Positions 61,246-64,000 of a stretch of 64,000 nt of DNA are shown in pieces (the stretch's first letter is position 1; each line of letters starts with the position of its first letter). This stretch comes from CAZOJJ01 sp964580105 (GTDB taxonomy: Bacteria > Bacteroidota > Rhodothermia > Rhodothermales > Rubricoccaceae), in contig CAZOJJ010000009.1 of the NCBI GenBank assembly GCA_964580105.1, positions 19,303-83,302 of the forward strand, in the 5' to 3' direction. A model generated the notes under the pieces. It had not been told where the DNA came from and searched no databases. It saw only the letters and a list, made by a program, of their open reading frames with translations. Made by a program: the position numbers and the translations under genes.

Positions 61246-62439
61246 TCACGCGTCGAGCGCGGCGAGGCCGGGCAGCGTCTTGCCTTCCATGAACTCCAGC
61301 ATGGCGCCGCCGCCGGTGGAGACGTGCGTGACGGCGTCGGCCAGGCGGGCCTCGTTGAGGGCGGCGACGGAGTCGCCCCCGCCGACGACGGTGAGCGCGC
61401 CGCGCTCGGCCGTGGCTGTGGCCAGCGCGCGGGCGACGGCGCGGGTGCCCTCGGCGAACGGCTCCATCTCGAACGCGCCCATCGGGCCGTTCCAGATCAC
61501 CGTCGCGGCACCCTCGATGACGCGGGCGTATCGCTCGCGCGTGGCCGGGCCGATGTCGAGGCCCATCCAGCCGTCGGGGATCTCGCCGGTGACGACCTTC
61601 GTCTCGGCGGCGGCGTCGAAGCGGTCGCCGAGGAGGTGGTCGGAGGGGAGCAAGAGCTTGTCGCCCGCGCGCTCGTAGAGGCGGAGGGCCTCCTCGCGCC
61701 GGTCCTCCTCGACGAGCGAGGCGCCGGTCCGGTGGCCGAGAGCGGCCAGGAACGTGTACGCCATCGCCCCGCCGATGAGCAGCCGGTCCACCTTGTCGAG
61801 GAGCGCCTCGATCACGCCGAGCTTGTCGGACACCTTCGCGCCGCCGAGGACGGCGACGAACGGCCGCTCGGGGGCGTCGAGCGCCTGCGTCAGGAACGCG
61901 ACCTCGCGGGCGAGCAGGAGGCCGGCCCCTTTCTGGGCGACGTGGTGGGCCACGCCCTCGGTGGAGGCGTGGGCGCGGTGGACGGAGCCGAAGGCGTCGG
62001 ACACGAAGGCGTCGGCCAGCGCGGCGAGCTGCCGGGCGAGGGCGTCGTCGTTCTTCGTCTCGCCCGGCAGGAACCGCGTGTTCTCCAGCAGCACCACGGC
62101 CCCCTCGGGCGCGGCGTCGATGCAGGCGCGGGCCGCCTCGCCGACGGTCTGCTCGCAGAAGACCACCGGCGCCTCGACGAGCGTACCGAGGTGGTCGGCC
62201 ACGGGGCGGAGGCTGAACCGGGGGTCCGGTCCGTCCTTCGGCCGGCCGAGGTGGCTCATCAGGATGGGTGTGGCGCCCGCGTCGAGGAGGGCGCGGACCG
62301 TCGGCAGCGCGGCCCGGATGCGCGTGTCGTCCGTGATGCGCCGTGCGCCGGAGGCGCCCTCGTCCAGCGGCACGTTGAAGTCGACGCGGACGAGGACGCG
62401 GCGGCCCTGGAGGTCGAGGTCGGAGAGGGATCGGATCAT
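61246..62439 (-). CDS. pgk: phosphoglycerate kinase
   Basis: The 397-residue glycolytic enzyme begins with the substrate-binding VLVRVDFNVPLDEG and continues with PILMSHLGRPKDGPDPRFSL, ENTRFLPGETKND, the hinge VAVLGGAKVSDKLGVIEALL, GGAMAYTFLAALG, and the nucleotide loop TVVGGGDSVAALNEARL with HVSTGGGAMLEFMEGKTLPG. The length is normal. It is downstream of gapA on the same strand, separated by a repeat-rich gap, so operon membership cannot be judged from spacing. Confidence 0.97.
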   Translation of the reverse strand: MIRSLSDLDLQGRRVLVRVDFNVPLDEGASGARRITDDTRIRAALPTVRALLDAGATPILMSHLGRPKDGPDPRFSLRPVADHLGTLVEAPVVFCEQTVGEAARACIDAAPEGAVVLLENTRFLPGETKNDDALARQLAALADAFVSDAFGSVHRAHASTEGVAHHVAQKGAGLLLAREVAFLTQALDAPERPFVAVLGGAKVSDKLGVIEALLDKVDRLLIGGAMAYTFLAALGHRTGASLVEEDRREEALRLYERAGDKLLLPSDHLLGDRFDAAAETKVVTGEIPDGWMGLDIGPATRERYARVIEGAATVIWNGPMGAFEMEPFAEGTRAVARALATATAERGALTVVGGGDSVAALNEARLADAVTHVSTGGGAMLEFMEGKTLPGLAALDA

Positions 62440-62600
62440 CGGGAGATCGGATGATCGGGAGATCGGNNNNNNNNNNNNNNNNNNNNNNNNNNNNNNNNNN
62501 NNNNNNNNNNNNNNNNNNNNNNNNNNNNNNNNNNNNNNNNNNNNNNNNNNNNNNNNNNNNNNNNNNGATCGGGAGATCGGGAGATCGGGGGCGCGATCCG
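62440..62600. repeat. GAGATCGG-type tandem repeat flanking a scaffold gap
   Basis: Copies of GGGAGATCGGATGATC and GAGATCGG run into the gap from 62440 and out of it to about 62590. The array lies between gapA and pgk and its real length is unknown. Confidence 0.9.
62467..62566. other. scaffold gap (100 N) in a tandem repeat
   Basis: Exactly 100 N between identical repeat units, upstream of pgk. Confidence 0.99.
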
Positions 62601-62632
62601 CCGGCGAGGAACCGATCCCCCGATCACCCGAT

Positions 62633-63649
62633 TCAGAAGCGCATCAGCTTCTCGACGAGGTCCACCGTCCGGTTCGAGTAGCCCCACTCGTTGTCGTACC
62701 AGCCGACGACCTTGACGAGGGTGCCCTCGTCGGTGGCCTGGGCCATCGTCAGGGGGCTGTCGAAGATGCAGGAGTGGGGGTTGTGGATGATGTCGGCCGA
62801 GACGATGGGGTCCTCGCTGTATTCGAGGAGGCCGCGCATCGCGCCGTTCGCCGCCTCGCGGTAGGCCGCGTTGACCTCGTCCACCGAAACCGACTGGCGC
62901 ACGACGGCGGTGAAGTCGGTGATGGAGCCGTCGGGGACGGGGACGCGGAGGGCGAACCCGTCGAGCTTGCCCTTGAGGTGGGGGAGGACGAGGCCGACGG
63001 CCTTGGCGGCGCCGGTCGAGGTGGGGATGATGGAGGCGGCGGCGGCGCGGGCGCGGCGGAGGTCGCGGTGCGGGCCGTCCTGGATGTTCTGGTCCGACGT
63101 GTAGGCGTGGACCGTCGTCATGTAGCCCTGCGTCACGCCGAAGGCGTCGTCGAGCACCTTGACCATCGGGGCGAGGCAGTTCGTGGTGCAGCTCGCGTTG
63201 GAGACGATGCGCTCCTCGCCCGTGAGCCGGTCGTCGTTGACGCCCAGGACGACGGTGGCGTCCACCTCGCCCTTGGCGGGGGCCGAGATGACGACCTTCT
63301 TCGCGCCGGCCTGGAGGTGCTTGCCGGCGTTCTCGCGGTCGGTGAACCGGCCCGTGGACTCCACGACGACGTCGACGCCGAGGTCGCCCCAGGGGAGGTT
63401 CGCCGGGTCCCGCTCGGCGAAGACGCGGAACCGGTCGCCCTCAACGACGAGGTGGTCGTCCTCGGCCCGGATGTCGCCGGGGAAGCGGCCGTGGACGGAG
63501 TCATACTTGAACAGGTGCGCCAGCGTGGCCGCGTCCGTGAGGTCGTTGACGGCGACGATGTCGAAGTCGCCGGAGCCGCGCTCCAGGATGGCGCGGAAGA
63601 CGAGGCGGCCGATGCGCCCGAACCCGTTGATCCCGATCTTGATAGCCAT
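62633..63649 (-). CDS. gapA: glyceraldehyde-3-phosphate dehydrogenase
   Basis: The 338-residue enzyme starts MAIKIGINGFGRIGRLVFRA (NAD-binding) and has catalytic Cys154 in VSNASCTTNCLAPMVKVLDD, the HAYTSDQNIQDGPH loop, AAAASIIPTSTGAAKAVGLV and the C-terminal WYDNEWGYSNRTVDLVEKL. The catalytic pair and length are standard for class I GAPDH. It lies upstream of pgk on the minus strand. Acidic residues near 33-36 suggest NAD rather than NADP preference. Confidence 0.97.
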   Translation of the reverse strand: MAIKIGINGFGRIGRLVFRAILERGSGDFDIVAVNDLTDAATLAHLFKYDSVHGRFPGDIRAEDDHLVVEGDRFRVFAERDPANLPWGDLGVDVVVESTGRFTDRENAGKHLQAGAKKVVISAPAKGEVDATVVLGVNDDRLTGEERIVSNASCTTNCLAPMVKVLDDAFGVTQGYMTTVHAYTSDQNIQDGPHRDLRRARAAAASIIPTSTGAAKAVGLVLPHLKGKLDGFALRVPVPDGSITDFTAVVRQSVSVDEVNAAYREAANGAMRGLLEYSEDPIVSADIIHNPHSCIFDSPLTMAQATDEGTLVKVVGWYDNEWGYSNRTVDLVEKLMRF

Positions 63650-63792
63650 GCGGGGTAGAAGCGGAAGGTGCGAGAGGGGAGGCGAGGCGGCCCGAGGCCG
63701 GAGGAGGGCGGCCGGACCGTGCGGGACGTTACGGTAGGGCTCCGGCGGGGTTCGGTGAAATCGGCACCAATAGGCCGCTCCGGAGGGCGTTA

Positions 63793-63813
63793 GCGGGGTT
63801 TCGGAAACCCCGC
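63793..63813. promoter_or_regulatory. 21-base perfect dyad between gapA and the next gene
   Basis: GCGGGGTTTC and GAAACCCCGC flank a single G. The loop is too small for a terminator, so it looks like a binding site for a dimeric regulator in the 268-base divergent region. Confidence 0.45.
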
Positions 63814-63842
63814 CGTCGTTGCGGACGGCGGGCGGCGCGGGG

Positions 63843-63850
63843 TATCTTGG
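63843..63850 (+). promoter_or_regulatory. -7 box (TATCTTGG)
   Basis: TATCTTGG lies 67 bases before the ATG at 63918 and 29 bases after the dyad. Confidence 0.4.
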
Positions 63851-63917
63851 CGGCTCCGCCCGCGCGACCGGCGCGCTCCCACCCCACGACCCCGGCTCCC
63901 CCCGACGCCGTACGCCC

Positions 63918-64000
63918 ATGTCGATGCTCAACCCGCCCAAGACCGTCAGCCGCCGCCACGAGCTGCGCGAGGACCAGCTCGCGACGGCGACGGCCCGGGG
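63918..64000 (+). CDS. start of a hypothetical protein, truncated by the window end
   Basis: Only 27 residues are visible, beginning MSMLNPPKTVSRRHELREDQ. A polar KTVSRRHELRED segment near the N-terminus resembles the start of membrane-anchored TPR proteins in Bacteroidota and Rhodothermota, but that is a weak recollection and not shown by the sequence. The upstream -7 box supports a real gene. Confidence 0.5.
   Translation, partial: MSMLNPPKTVSRRHELREDQLATATAR

Overview
The window is GC-rich (roughly 70% by eye), gene-dense chromosomal DNA. The best fit is a marine-type member of the Rhodothermota/Bacteroidota, perhaps Rubricoccaceae-like. Four observations support this. Secreted proteins end in type IX secretion (T9SS) sorting domains (58447, 42218 and a remnant at 41479). 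There is an S46 dipeptidyl-peptidase, a family concentrated in Bacteroidota and relatives. A bacterial GGGP synthase is present. Many genes and both tRNAs are preceded by a Bacteroidota-type -7 box (TAnnTTTG and variants), and few have a strong Shine-Dalgarno. The sequence is a draft scaffold: four runs of exactly 100 N (23844, 43948, 57529, 62467) are placeholders of unknown true length.

Layout. 1-5040: surface-polysaccharide genes (end of a membrane protein, two GT4 glycosyltransferases, a methyltransferase, a flippase). 5109-6904: two bacterial-microcompartment (BMC-H) shell-protein genes tightly coupled to a YbbR-domain membrane protein, with no cargo enzyme nearby; this is the most unusual locus. 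6968-10196: DMT transporter, DUF4230-like protein, small membrane protein, FkbM methyltransferase. 10312-12360 (minus): a partner-switching module (STAS, HATPase anti-sigma, receiver-PP2C phosphatase). 12658-16360: LPS transport lptC-lptA and lptB, separated by an antisense PadR regulator. 16557-22183: housekeeping (DAHP synthase, glmS, prfA, rpsF-rpsR-rplI). 22287-26769: DsbD-N-like, CAP, arsenate-reductase-like, EEP-family, DUF1801 and site-2-protease genes.

26803-31273: a HEAT-cyclophilin lipoprotein, tRNA-Leu(UAG) and a DPP7-type S46 peptidase. 31408-39476: signalling and competence-like genes (PAS protein with pseudo-receiver, phosphatase-superfamily protein coupled to a divergent DprA, and a 1517-residue hybrid histidine kinase behind a sigma-54-like promoter). 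39532-42218: patatin, then a T9SS protein gene wrecked around an IS256-family fragment, then a small intact T9SS protein. 42256-46215 (minus): membrane protein, threonine aldolase, mtgA-greA, NlpC/P60 lipoprotein. 46415-47278: YtxH and bacilliredoxin-like genes. 47336-52152 (minus): a second surface-polymer operon (FemAB-like, large membrane protein, flippase, methyltransferase). 52196-55457 (minus): hslV and hslU separated by a NYN-domain gene. 55622-61153: folate, AhpD-like, T9SS metalloprotease, GGGP synthase, tRNA-Ser(CGA), HMA protein, MscS channel. 61246-63649 (minus): pgk and gapA; a new gene starts at 63918.

No rRNA, CRISPR array, integrase or intact transposon was seen. Most very long open frames opposite the genes listed are GC-driven shadows and are omitted.
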